From assembly GCA_045629945.1 (NCBI GenBank), contig JAZQSE010000035.1:1-64000 (forward strand): 64,000 bases of DNA, in the 5' to 3' direction. This stretch comes from UBA1765 sp045629945 (GTDB lineage Bacteria; Fibrobacterota; Fibrobacteria; Fibrobacterales; Fibrobacteraceae). The translations under genes and the position numbers were made by a program. Numbering within the stretch: the first letter of the stretch is position 1; the number at the start of each line of letters is the position of its first letter. This document shows, in pieces, positions 8,366 to 16,794 of the stretch. The notes under the pieces were generated by a model that searched no databases, was not told the DNA's origin, and saw nothing but the letters and a program-made list of their open reading frames with translations.

Positions 8366-9181
8366 TTATTCCAAAAGAGTATGCACATATATTTTCAACA
8401 TTAACTCTGTAAAACAATCTTCATCACCTTCAAATTCTAAATCATAATCGTCAAACTCAAAATATTCATCACTTAAATCATCAACTAAATACTCTTCATA
8501 AGCCGCTTTACAATCCTCTTCATAAACAGCATAACGTTTTTTAAGTGAAAAATCGCAAGCTATTTTATCATAAGACAAAGCCAACTGAAGAACTTCCGAA
8601 GAAAAATCTCGTATTTTCAACAAACCGTTGCCATTCAAGAAAGTCAATTCCGAACAGTTCTTGTATTTCAAATCATCTATTCCAAACCCGTTATCCATTT
8701 CATCTTCAAGTTCTTCTAACAAATCCTTTGCTAAACAATCCCCTCGATAAATTTCCACATCTTTAAAGCCTTCTTTTTCATCAAACCAAAAAGCATCTAT
8801 TACTACATCTGAAACATCGCTTTCTTCTTTCCAAAGGCCATACGGGAAATAACTCCCTTCATAACGATAAAGTTCAGAATCGTCTTCACCTAACTCAACC
8901 AAGCGAGCCGTCTTTTTTAACGGATTATAATTCTTTATAACCAACACTTTTTTAGAAGAAGCTAACTCACCTTGTTTTTGCCACACCAAATTTCCAGCCG
9001 CATTTTCTCTACAAACTGGAAAAATAAGAGTCAAAACAGAATCACTTGAATCATAAACTAATTCACCCTTATCAGCAATTAAATTAGTTTCATTTGCAAG
9101 TCCAGATGTCCCAGAAGAACTTTCTTCAGAACAACCTAAAACCAAAGCAAAAAACAAAAGTAAACATATTTTTCTTTTCAT
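8366..9181 (-). CDS. Lipoprotein A of a tandem paralogous pair inside the Bat region
   Basis: The 271-residue lipoprotein (MKRKICLLLFFALVLGC, Cys17) is a clear paralog of the next gene upstream. Both contain GNLVW, a YEGS-(Y/V)-FP-x-GLW block, a central acidic segment, NC(S/A)E(L/V)T, and a C-terminal DCKAAY(E/D)E(Y/F)L block, followed by a YCIAELML/DCFTELML pair. No catalytic motif is visible. The start is supported by AGAGGA. A terminator lies between it and its paralog, so it may have its own promoter. The family looks like a lineage-specific Fibrobacter lipoprotein; function unknown. Confidence 0.78.
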   Translation of the reverse strand: MKRKICLLLFFALVLGCSEESSSGTSGLANETNLIADKGELVYDSSDSVLTLIFPVCRENAAGNLVWQKQGELASSKKVLVIKNYNPLKKTARLVELGEDDSELYRYEGSYFPYGLWKEESDVSDVVIDAFWFDEKEGFKDVEIYRGDCLAKDLLEELEDEMDNGFGIDDLKYKNCSELTFLNGNGLLKIRDFSSEVLQLALSYDKIACDFSLKKRYAVYEEDCKAAYEEYLVDDLSDEYFEFDDYDLEFEGDEDCFTELMLKIYVHTLLE

Positions 9182-9258
9182 AAAATCCTCTCTTTTTAAC
9201 GAACATAACCAAAGAAAAAAACTCAGACAAGAGAGAAATGCAAAAAAGAAACTTTATA

Positions 9259-9286
9259 CAAAAAGAACCGCAGATTGCTGCGGTTC
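9259..9286 (-). terminator. Intrinsic terminator between the two paralogous lipoproteins
   Basis: A perfect 9-bp stem, GAACCGCAG/CTGCGGTTC (9265-9286), is followed on the minus strand by TTTTT. It lies directly downstream of the 9307-10209 gene and should end transcripts coming from the moxR side. Confidence 0.85.
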
Positions 9287-9306
9287 ATAAAAACATTAAC
9301 AAGAAA

Positions 9307-10209
9307 TCATCTCGAAAGGTTTCCTAAAGTCTTTGCAAATTTTACAACCTTTCCTTGTAAAACGCCTTCTGACAAAGGAACACCTAAATCTTTATGTAAA
9401 GCAAGCATTAATTCTGCAATACAATATTCATCTTGTTGTAAAACAACTGAATAATCATCAAAATAAAACTCTTCTGCTTCTTTATCTAACAAAAATTCAT
9501 CATAGGCGGCTTTACAATCGCTTTCACTTTTAGCATAACGAAGAGAAAAAGAAATCGGACATTTTTTTTCTTTGTAAATCATACTTATATTTCCAGAAGA
9601 TTCTTTCAAACTTTCTATTTTCATTGTTACTAAACCATCATACATTGTAACTTCAGCGCAATTTTTCACTTCAAATTCAGTTGCAGGCATCATTGATTCC
9701 ATTTCTTCAGTTTCTGTATCTTCAAGTTCAGATTCTTCTTCATAAGCTTTATAATAATCTTCTAAAAAGCAAGAACCACTATATCCAAACACGAATTGCA
9801 ATTCTTTTTTATTTGTAAAATTCATTCCATATTGCATTATAGCATCATCAACTTCTCTCCAAAGACCTAAAGGAAATACAGAACCTTCATAATCAAATTT
9901 GCTCCATTCTTCATCAGAAGCATTTTTTGTAGAAACTATTTTTTTCTTAGAATTAAAACTTACCTGAAGAGTATCTCCCTCCTCTACTTTTTCCGTCCAA
10001 ACTAAATTTCCCAAAGTTCCTTCTTTACAAACGGCATTATAAACAACCATCATAGTATCTTCTTTATCAATAATATATTCATAAGTAGCTTTATCAATAA
10101 TTATTTCAAAAGAATCATCCATCGCAAAACCAGGTGATGAAGAAGAATCACTATCCGAACATGCAACTAAACAAGCCACACCCAAAAGAGAAAACAAAAA
10201 CTTTTTCAT
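9307..10209 (-). CDS. Lipoprotein B of a tandem paralogous pair inside the Bat region
   Basis: The 300-residue lipoprotein (lipobox LVAC, Cys17; then SDSDSSSSPG) is a paralog of the product of 8366-9181, with the shared GNLVW, GLW, NCAEVT and DCKAAYDEFL blocks. Compared with it, this copy carries an extra C-terminal extension (LGVPLSEGVLQGK...). It follows batA by 41 bases and is preceded by GGAGG. It lies inside an operon where most Bat loci run directly from batA to batB, so it is an insertion relative to the usual gene order. Function unknown. Confidence 0.78.
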   Translation of the reverse strand: MKKFLFSLLGVACLVACSDSDSSSSPGFAMDDSFEIIIDKATYEYIIDKEDTMMVVYNAVCKEGTLGNLVWTEKVEEGDTLQVSFNSKKKIVSTKNASDEEWSKFDYEGSVFPLGLWREVDDAIMQYGMNFTNKKELQFVFGYSGSCFLEDYYKAYEEESELEDTETEEMESMMPATEFEVKNCAEVTMYDGLVTMKIESLKESSGNISMIYKEKKCPISFSLRYAKSESDCKAAYDEFLLDKEAEEFYFDDYSVVLQQDEYCIAELMLALHKDLGVPLSEGVLQGKVVKFAKTLGNLSR

Positions 10210-10250
10210 AAAGCCTCCAATTAAATATCTAAAAGAAATTTAACAATTAT

Positions 10251-11345
10251 TTAAGGTATTCGCACAAATCGAGTATTCGCCAAAAGCAATTCTAAGAAAA
10301 TCAACAAAGCTCCAGCCAAAAGCCAGGGGTAAAACAATTCAGCATAGCGTGCATACACAACCGTTTCTATCTCTGTTTTTTCTAGCTGGTTAATTTCTTC
10401 ATAAATATTTTCAAGTTCTTTTTTATTTTCTGCCCGATAAAATTTTCCACCTGTTTTTTCAGCAATTCCTTTCAAAACATCTTCATCTACACTTTCTTCT
10501 GGCGTAATTTCACGTTCTCCCCAAGAAATATCTCCAGTCCAAGGATTCTGCTGAAAAGCCAAAATATTACCACTCTTTTTACCCACTCCAATCGTATAAA
10601 CTTTCACCCCAAGAGCCTTAGCCACTTCCGCCGCATGAAGCGGTGGCACAAGACTCGCATTATCACGGCCATCAGTTAAAAGCACAACCACTCTAGACTT
10701 TGCATCAGACTTTTCTAACCTCGCTACAGACGTCATAAGTCCATCACCAATCGCAGTTCCACTCCCTGAAGCCGAAGAATCATTAACCGAAAGTAAAATT
10801 TCTTGCAAAGAACCATAATCAAGAGTCAAAGGACACATCGTAAAAGAACGTGAAGCAAAAACAGAAAGACCTATTCTATCACTTGTTCTTTTTCCAATAA
10901 AATCAGAAATCACTTTTTTCGCATACCCCAAGCGACTAAAATCCCAAAACTCTCCAGACTTCAAAACCTTTTCTGCATTCATCACACCCAATTTCATTCT
11001 ATCAGCAGGCATCAGCATATCAAGCGTCATCATAGACCCAGAAACATCAAGTGCAAGCATAATATCCACACCGTCAGAAGAAGAATACTCAACTTCTGTC
11101 GCATTCTGAGGCCTTGCAAGCGCCACAATAAAACAGCAAATCGCAAGCAAACGAAGCAAAGGCACTATATGCCTAAATTTCACTCTTGTCCCAGACCGCA
11201 CTTTCTTTGCAATCCCCAAAGCCGGAAACTTCATTGTACTCTTACGTTTACGCATACGGTAAATGTATTCGGCAACAAGCACAGGCACCAAAGCAAACAA
11301 AAACAACGCTTCAGGATTATGCAAATGATAACCAAAAATATCCAT
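10251..11345 (-). CDS. batA: BatA, membrane-anchored VWA-domain protein
   Basis: The 364-residue product has an N-terminal membrane segment (about 13-29), a second at about 61-78 followed by ALARPQ, and a VWA domain. The MIDAS residues D100-V-S102-G-S104 are intact, as are the TAIGDGL threonine and the LLTDGRDN aspartate. A C-terminal membrane segment is at about 340-357. It is homologous to BatB at 7179-8207 but carries the stronger DVSGSM signature. It follows the BatD-like gene by 7 bases. In Bacteroides-type loci BatA and BatB are thought to form a membrane VWA complex activated by MoxR. Confidence 0.92.
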   Translation of the reverse strand: MDIFGYHLHNPEALFLFALVPVLVAEYIYRMRKRKSTMKFPALGIAKKVRSGTRVKFRHIVPLLRLLAICCFIVALARPQNATEVEYSSSDGVDIMLALDVSGSMMTLDMLMPADRMKLGVMNAEKVLKSGEFWDFSRLGYAKKVISDFIGKRTSDRIGLSVFASRSFTMCPLTLDYGSLQEILLSVNDSSASGSGTAIGDGLMTSVARLEKSDAKSRVVVLLTDGRDNASLVPPLHAAEVAKALGVKVYTIGVGKKSGNILAFQQNPWTGDISWGEREITPEESVDEDVLKGIAEKTGGKFYRAENKKELENIYEEINQLEKTEIETVVYARYAELFYPWLLAGALLIFLELLLANTRFVRIP

Positions 11346-11352
11346 AAACCGC

Positions 11353-12261
11353 TTACCTCTTTTCTCCTGACTTCTTTTCTTCTTCAGGAACAGGCTTTGT
11401 TTTTTCTAACAATTCAAAAGCAAAATTTTCCCAATGCAAAACTCTATCTTTTTCAAGATTCACTTTTGCAAATTTCACGGGTTCTGTTTCCACAGCAAGC
11501 GAAACCACCCCCATTTTAAACGCTTCAGGAAGTCCAGCAACGCAAGACATTCTTTGTTTCAACTCAGCAACCGTCGCATCTAAAATATCCACTTTAAATC
11601 GTTTTTCCACATACCGGCGAACAATAAAACCTAACTCCATAAAATACTGCCCCTGATCAGAATCAGCAATTTTCTTTTCTCGCAAAATAGAAAGAGCAAG
11701 CATCGCTTCTTCATAAGGCGGCAACACTTTTTCAACCACATTTCTTTTCAGATATTTCCAAAGGAACACAAACAAAAGAGCCAAAAGAAGCACACCTAAA
11801 GCAATCAGAACAAACACATACCACGGCGTACCAGGCACAGACACAGGGCCTTCAGCATCTAAAATATCCACATCAGCTTCAGTCGTTCTTGGCAAAACAC
11901 GTATAGCCACGGGGTCAGTCAAAGTCACAACCGTATCGGCTTCAAAAACAACTTGAACTTCTTGTGGCGCTAAAGCAAAATCCCCACTCACAAAAGTATT
12001 CAAAACAGCGCTATGAATAGTTTTAACCAAACCATCCTTCAATTTCTCTTCAGAAGTTTTCAAATCACGAATTTCAAAACTACCCAAATTCCCGACAAAA
12101 GACGGAAGAACAACACTAGCTCCTTCCTTTGTCACCACTTCCACTTTATAATCAAAAACATCTCCGATAAAAACCTGTGATGCACTCACAGCCGCTTTCA
12201 CACTCACATCTTGAGAAAAAGCAAAACCTAAAAAAACAAACAGCAAAAACAAAATTCTCAT
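11353..12261 (-). CDS. BatD-like membrane protein (second copy)
   Basis: The 302-residue product has a signal peptide (MRILFLLFVFLGFAFS), a beta-rich extracytoplasmic domain (about 17-140, VFIGDVFDYKVEVV style), one membrane helix (about 147-168), then a cytoplasmic helical tail of about 130 residues. This is the BatD/DUF4381-like layout found between DUF58 and batA genes. Its start overlaps the DUF58 stop by 4 bases (ATGA), so translation is coupled. The other BatD-like protein at 14268-15098 has the same overall plan. Confidence 0.78.
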   Translation of the reverse strand: MRILFLLFVFLGFAFSQDVSVKAAVSASQVFIGDVFDYKVEVVTKEGASVVLPSFVGNLGSFEIRDLKTSEEKLKDGLVKTIHSAVLNTFVSGDFALAPQEVQVVFEADTVVTLTDPVAIRVLPRTTEADVDILDAEGPVSVPGTPWYVFVLIALGVLLLALLFVFLWKYLKRNVVEKVLPPYEEAMLALSILREKKIADSDQGQYFMELGFIVRRYVEKRFKVDILDATVAELKQRMSCVAGLPEAFKMGVVSLAVETEPVKFAKVNLEKDRVLHWENFAFELLEKTKPVPEEEKKSGEKR

Positions 12262-13145
12262 CTAGCTTCCCTCGCTCTTCTCCTGAAATGTTCAATCAAA
12301 GGAGCCGCCGTATCCTGAAAATTCTCTTTCACCAAAATACGCACAAAATCAACAGACATTCGCGCAAACCGTTCAGCCACTTCCCTAGCATTCCTTTTCG
12401 CTTCACGCATAAAACTCTCACGAAAATAAGGGTCGCCAGTATCCACCAAAAGAGTCTCTCCCGTTTCAGGGTCTTCTAATTCAACAAGCCCGACAGGAGG
12501 CAATTCCGTTTCTCTCACATCATTCACTGCAACAGCAAGCACATCATGTCTTTTACGCAAAACCTTAAACGCATTATCAAAACCAGAATCCAAAAAATCA
12601 GACATCACCACAACCACCGAGCGCCTAGAAAGAATTTTCCCAGCATATTCAAGAGCCGTTTGCAAATTTGTCCCATGATGTTCTGGTTTAAAATAAAGAA
12701 TTTCTCGCACAAGGCGCAGCACATGTTTTCTGCCTTTAGCAGGCGGAATAAAACGTTCCACTTGATCTGTAAAAATCAAAAGTCCCACTTTATCATTATT
12801 CTTAATCGCTGCAAAAGCAAGCAAAGCCGTAAGTGCGGCCATCGCCTCGCCCTTCATCTGTAAACCACTCCCAAATTCAGAAGACGAACTAGCATCCACC
12901 ATCAAAAGCATTGAAAGTTCGCGTTCTTCCACAAACTTCTTCACATACGGAGTCCCAGTTCTAGCCGTCACATTCCAATCAATTGAGCGCACATCATCGC
13001 CAGGAACATACTCGCGGACTTCACTAAACTCCATCCCGTTCCCTTTAAAAGAACTATGATACGCTCCGGTCATCACCGCATCGAGCTTTCCTTTCACAGA
13101 AAGTTCAATCCGGCTCACCGTTTTAAAGACTTCTTTTGAAAGCAT
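12258..13145 (-). CDS. DUF58-family protein of the MoxR/Bat system
   Basis: The 295-residue protein has the DUF58 hallmarks GMEFSEVREYVPGDDVRSID and WNVTARTG (about 37-65), followed by a VWA-like fold (MLLMVDASSSS near 80-91, VVVMSDFLD). DUF58 proteins are the standard partners of MoxR ATPases. The conserved block probably contacts MoxR, while the VWA-like part has a degenerate metal site (DASSS). No membrane segment is seen. It lies downstream of moxR, across a 127-base gap that contains a GC-rich structured repeat, and is coupled to the following BatD-like gene. Confidence 0.92.
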   Translation of the reverse strand: MLSKEVFKTVSRIELSVKGKLDAVMTGAYHSSFKGNGMEFSEVREYVPGDDVRSIDWNVTARTGTPYVKKFVEERELSMLLMVDASSSSEFGSGLQMKGEAMAALTALLAFAAIKNNDKVGLLIFTDQVERFIPPAKGRKHVLRLVREILYFKPEHHGTNLQTALEYAGKILSRRSVVVVMSDFLDSGFDNAFKVLRKRHDVLAVAVNDVRETELPPVGLVELEDPETGETLLVDTGDPYFRESFMREAKRNAREVAERFARMSVDFVRILVKENFQDTAAPLIEHFRRRAREAR

Positions 13146-13160
13146 CTTCTTCTCTTTTCA

Positions 13161-13262
13161 TTGGGCGTTGCCGAGTGTCTCGGCCGTTCCCCTCTAAGGC
13201 TACCCTCTGGTCGGTGCCTTTGGCACCGGCGCTAACGCGCCGCCTTCCGGGCAACTAACGCA
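13161..13262. repeat. GC-rich multi-hairpin intergenic element between moxR and DUF58
   Basis: In about 100 bases there are three strong hairpins: CCGAG-TGT-CTCGG (13171-13183), GGTGCC-TTT-GGCACC (13213-13227) and GGCGC-TAAC-GCGCC (13228-13241). The outer ends GCGTTGCC and GGCAACTAACGC are partly inverted. Base composition is far richer in GC than the flanking genes. It looks like a REP/BIME-type dispersed element lying inside an operon; a structured RNA is the alternative. Confidence 0.6.
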
Positions 13263-13272
13263 AAACATTACC

Positions 13273-14256
13273 TTATGGCACCTCCACAGAATCAAGAATC
13301 TTCTGCACAATAGATTCTGCAGAAATCTCTTCTGCTTCTGCTTCATAACTAAGCACCAAGCGATGCCTCATCACTTCCATTGCAACCGCTTTCACATCTT
13401 CTGGCGTTACATAAGCTCTACCTTGAATAAACGCATGAGCTTTTGCCGCCTGAGAAAGACCAATAGAAGCGCGTGGCGAAGCGCCCACTTCAATAAAACC
13501 AATCAATTCCGCTTTCTTAATACTTGCCGGGTCGCGTGTGGCTAACACAAGATTTACAATATATTCTCTAACACGTTCATCAATATAAACATCGCGCACA
13601 AGAGAACGGGCTGTTAAAATTTCTTCTTTTGAAACAACCTGAGCAGGTGTTCTCAAACCACTTCCACTAACCGCTTCAAGAATACGCATTTCATCTGATT
13701 TACCAGGGTAACCCACTTTCACCTTCAGCAAAAATCTATCCACTTGTGCTTCAGGCAAAGGATATGTTCCTTCTTGTTCAATCGGGTTTTGCGTCGCAAG
13801 CACCAAAAACGGTTCATCTAACTTAAAAGACTCATCGCCAATAGTAATTGTTCTTTCTTGCATCGCTTCAAGCAAAGCACTCTGCACTTTTGAAGGAGCG
13901 CGGTTAATTTCATCAGCTAAAATCAGATTTGCAAAAAGAGGACCTTTTCGCGTTTCAAAACGCGCTTCCTTTGCATTATAAATAGTTGTCCCTAAAAGAT
14001 CAGCCGGGAGTAAATCTGGAGTAAACTGAATCCTTTTAAAATCAAGTTTACAAGCATCCGCAAAAGCTTTCACCGCTGTCGTTTTAGCAAGTCCAGGCAA
14101 ACCTTCTAGCAACACATGCCCACCAGCAAGAATACCTGTTAAAATACTTTCCACCATTGGTTTTTGACCAATAACAGTCCCTTCAACTTCTCGAAGCAAA
14201 TTAGCGCAAAAAACGCTTTTATCCTTAATCTTTTCAGAAAGTTCTTGAATATCCAT
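13273..14256 (-). CDS. MoxR-family AAA+ ATPase
   Basis: The 327-residue product has a Walker A (GLPGLAKTT, 52-60), a Walker B with DEINRAP (about 115-121), sensor 1 (ATQNPIEQEGTYPLPEAQVDRF) and a C-terminal lid with ASPRASIGL. These are diagnostic of MoxR ATPases, chaperone-like AAA+ proteins that act on VWA partners. It is the second gene of the Bat operon, 11 bases after the first BatD-like gene. Nothing is missing from the catalytic motifs. Bat/MoxR operons are linked to aerotolerance and envelope stress in Bacteroides and other phyla; the role here is inferred. Confidence 0.95.
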   Translation of the reverse strand: MDIQELSEKIKDKSVFCANLLREVEGTVIGQKPMVESILTGILAGGHVLLEGLPGLAKTTAVKAFADACKLDFKRIQFTPDLLPADLLGTTIYNAKEARFETRKGPLFANLILADEINRAPSKVQSALLEAMQERTITIGDESFKLDEPFLVLATQNPIEQEGTYPLPEAQVDRFLLKVKVGYPGKSDEMRILEAVSGSGLRTPAQVVSKEEILTARSLVRDVYIDERVREYIVNLVLATRDPASIKKAELIGFIEVGASPRASIGLSQAAKAHAFIQGRAYVTPEDVKAVAMEVMRHRLVLSYEAEAEEISAESIVQKILDSVEVP

Positions 14257-14267
14257 AGAATCTCCCT

Positions 14268-15098
14268 TTAATTATCCTCTACTTGTTTTAAATCTTCTTC
14301 TAAATTCATCAAAGCAACAGCAGTTTTCCATATTTCTCTGAGCTCAAAAACATCTCTTTTAGTGCCACCATAACGAGCCTCGTCAAAAAGCTTTACCAAA
14401 AAATCTCCATCAGAAATCTTTTTCAAACGAACCGCTTTCACAAAACTCGTTTCACCCACACGCAACTTAGAAAAATTATCAAACACTTGTTCAAGATTTT
14501 GCAGCCATTCTCGGCTATCAGCAACAGAAACTCTTGCCTTCAAAACAAGCATATCGTTTATAATAACATCTTTTAAATCATTATGCTTTTGTAACAACAC
14601 TCGCTTTTTAACTTGCTTTTTCTTTTTCAAAAAAGCAACTAACACAATAGCAATCGCACAAAACAAACCACCCAAAAAAGGCAACGGATTAAATGGTGAT
14701 TCTACATAAAATGAATAAGGTTCTGATTGAATAACCAAAGGCAAAGAATCACCTTGTGGAATAGCAAAAGAAAGTTTAGGAAGAGATAAATTTCCAGTAT
14801 CACTCACAGAAAGTGTATAAACAAACTCTACTTTTGAAATAGTTTTCCCTTGTGAAATTTCTCTTGAAGACACTTGTTTAACACTCTCTTGAGAAATCCC
14901 TTTCGCATTTACAGAACTTTGTGCAATAACAGGCAAAACAACAGGAGCGTCAACAGAAAGAGCAACTGTATAAGTCAAAGTATCCCCTACAGAAACATTT
15001 TCGCTAGACAAAAATGCATTCACAGAAATTTCTGGAACATTAGAAACCTCTTGCAAATCTACTTTCAAAGAATCGCTATATGTAGAATCAGAATACAT
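14268..15098 (-). CDS. BatD-like protein at the head of the Bat operon, no visible signal peptide
   Basis: The 276-residue product has a beta-rich extracytoplasmic-type domain (about 20-130, SSENVSVGDTLTYTVALSV), a membrane helix (about 143-160, FLGGLFCAIAIVLVAFL) and a cytoplasmic helical tail. This matches the other BatD-like protein. The first ATG (15098) gives MYSDSTYSDS, with no signal peptide. In the same frame just upstream lies a hydrophobic LRNFFFYIFQL stretch, but no ATG, GTG or TTG precedes it. There is no ribosome site, and a TATATT about 7 bases upstream could be a -10, making the mRNA leaderless. Possible explanations are a leaderless or non-canonical start, or a frameshift that removed the signal peptide. 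Confidence 0.7.
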   Translation of the reverse strand: MYSDSTYSDSLKVDLQEVSNVPEISVNAFLSSENVSVGDTLTYTVALSVDAPVVLPVIAQSSVNAKGISQESVKQVSSREISQGKTISKVEFVYTLSVSDTGNLSLPKLSFAIPQGDSLPLVIQSEPYSFYVESPFNPLPFLGGLFCAIAIVLVAFLKKKKQVKKRVLLQKHNDLKDVIINDMLVLKARVSVADSREWLQNLEQVFDNFSKLRVGETSFVKAVRLKKISDGDFLVKLFDEARYGGTKRDVFELREIWKTAVALMNLEEDLKQVEDN

Positions 15099-15157
15099 CA
15101 GTTGGAATATATAAAAAAAGAAATTTCTAAGACAAACCCAAAATTCACTTTCGCAAT

Positions 15158-15188
15158 AAAAAACGCCTTGTAAAACAAGGCGTTTTTT
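15158..15188. terminator. Bidirectional intrinsic terminator after the GH8 lipoprotein gene
   Basis: The stem AAAAAACGCCTTG/CAAGGCGTTTTTT with loop TAAAA gives T-runs on both strands. It lies 16 bases beyond the GH8 stop codon (minus strand) and isolates the Bat operon promoter from read-through. Confidence 0.9.
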
Positions 15189-15204
15189 ATCAAGTTACAG
15201 AAAC

Positions 15205-16575
15205 TTAGAACGGCTTAGTATAATAACCATTCATAAGCTGACTAAACATCATCTGCAAAATATTAGAGAAGTAGCTTCCATTAGTCACTTGCATAGGTTC
15301 TTGGTTGAAAATCGCTAAGCAAGCATCAAGCCAACCCTGAGAGCCATTCATGCCAGTCAAGCACCAAGCACCGCGCCATTGAATTGGCAAAGCATTACCT
15401 GATTTATCAGCTCCAATAGTTGGATTCCAAGAATAGTTCACAGAAGGAATTTGAGCTGGGTCACCATTACTCTTAGCAGAAATAAAAGATTGAAGTGTAT
15501 TCAAAACAGCAAGAGCGCGTTCGTCTTTAAACCAATAGTAATCCCAAGCAATACGCCATGGAATACGTACAGATTCCTTATCAAACAACCAATAAGTCTT
15601 ATCTGCAGAACCATTATCTGGGTTTACAGCTACACCAGCGCCATTACTCCAGTCAGGGAAAACACCAGTACCAGCAGCTTGAACTTTCTGCATATAAGCA
15701 TACATTGCATCAAGCACACCAGTCCAATTGTGGTTTGGGTCAACCATAGCAAACAAACGCAAAGCAACTGGTGAGAAATAGCTCAAGTTGTAAGCAGGGT
15801 CTGCTGTATGCCACATTGGTGTATCACCAGAATAAATAAGCAAATTAGCTGGGTTAATTTCATGTTCCCAAATAGCATTAATCAAAGACAATGCATCATT
15901 AAGGTATTCCTGGTTACCAGTCTTGTAATAAGCAATAACAAGAGAAGCAGCAATATCTAAATCAGCATCGGTAGCACTTGAGCCATCAATAACATCCCAA
16001 TGGAATGTATTAGTGAGCCATGGCATTAAACCAGTTCCACCCGAATAAATAGAATTACGATACCCTTGGCTATATGTCCAAATAGCATTGTAAGCATCCA
16101 TATCGCCTTGAAACAAAGTAATAAGCATACCATACCCGATACCTTCGGAAACAGTACAACCGCGCTTATACATTGGAGTCCCTTGAGCTTCATCAATCAA
16201 ACATTTAGAATTGCTAGATGTACTCCAAATAACACGACCAGGCATTCTACCCGCATTTATATAAGGGCCAAAAATTTCATTAAATTCTGCACCAAGAGAT
16301 GGGTATTTAGCCGCTTCATCTGCAGCAGACACATAAGAACCTGCTTTCCAGGCAGCATAAAGATTCTGTGTAATAGCAGGGTCAGAAACAGAACTTGGCA
16401 TAACAGGAACTGGAGCAGCACTCCCACCGCCTTGACCAGGATCTACAGGTGTTTCAGCAGATGGTGGTTGCGGATTTGTAGGTGTAGAATCTTCAGAAGA
16501 ATCGCTAGAAGTACACGCCGTAGCAAGCAACAAAAACGAACTCGCTAGTAATGGCATCAAAAATTTTGTTTTCAT
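15205..16575 (-). CDS. Glycoside hydrolase family 8 lipoprotein (endoglucanase/xylanase type)
   Basis: The 456-residue product is a lipoprotein (MKTKFLMPLLASSFLLLATAC, Cys21), followed by a Ser/Pro/Gly-rich linker (about 22-60) and a GH8 (alpha/alpha)6 domain. GH8 signatures are SEGIGYGM (Glu144 as general acid), ATDADLDIA, and a PWRIAWDYYW motif near the end. GH8 enzymes hydrolyse beta-1,4-glucan, xylan or chitosan; the substrate cannot be fixed from sequence. There is no C-terminal sorting tail. The start at 16575 is chosen over a TTG four codons upstream because TTGAGG lies just before this ATG. With the lipid anchor it should sit on the outer membrane. Confidence 0.93.
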   Translation of the reverse strand: MKTKFLMPLLASSFLLLATACTSSDSSEDSTPTNPQPPSAETPVDPGQGGGSAAPVPVMPSSVSDPAITQNLYAAWKAGSYVSAADEAAKYPSLGAEFNEIFGPYINAGRMPGRVIWSTSSNSKCLIDEAQGTPMYKRGCTVSEGIGYGMLITLFQGDMDAYNAIWTYSQGYRNSIYSGGTGLMPWLTNTFHWDVIDGSSATDADLDIAASLVIAYYKTGNQEYLNDALSLINAIWEHEINPANLLIYSGDTPMWHTADPAYNLSYFSPVALRLFAMVDPNHNWTGVLDAMYAYMQKVQAAGTGVFPDWSNGAGVAVNPDNGSADKTYWLFDKESVRIPWRIAWDYYWFKDERALAVLNTLQSFISAKSNGDPAQIPSVNYSWNPTIGADKSGNALPIQWRGAWCLTGMNGSQGWLDACLAIFNQEPMQVTNGSYFSNILQMMFSQLMNGYYTKPF

Positions 16576-16744
16576 AAAAGGCCTCAATAAAATTTTATTT
16601 CTGCTTAATATATATAGAGTTCAAAAAAAATCACCCTTTATAAGCGTAAAAAAATCTTTTTTAACAAGATTTTTAATTAAATCACTTAAATTTGCACATT
16701 GCTAACCCTATTTTACTTTTTTCTTTAAAAACCTTTCAGCCAAT

Positions 16745-16779
16745 AAAAAAAGAGACGACTTAAAAGTCGTCTCTTTTTT
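16745..16779. terminator. Bidirectional intrinsic terminator after the 16795-17706 gene
   Basis: The stem AAAAAGAGACGACT/AGTCGTCTCTTTTT with loop TAAA carries T-runs on both strands. It follows the stop codon of the secreted protein at 16795 (minus). Confidence 0.9.
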
Positions 16780-16794
16780 AAGAATGTTCAAAAA

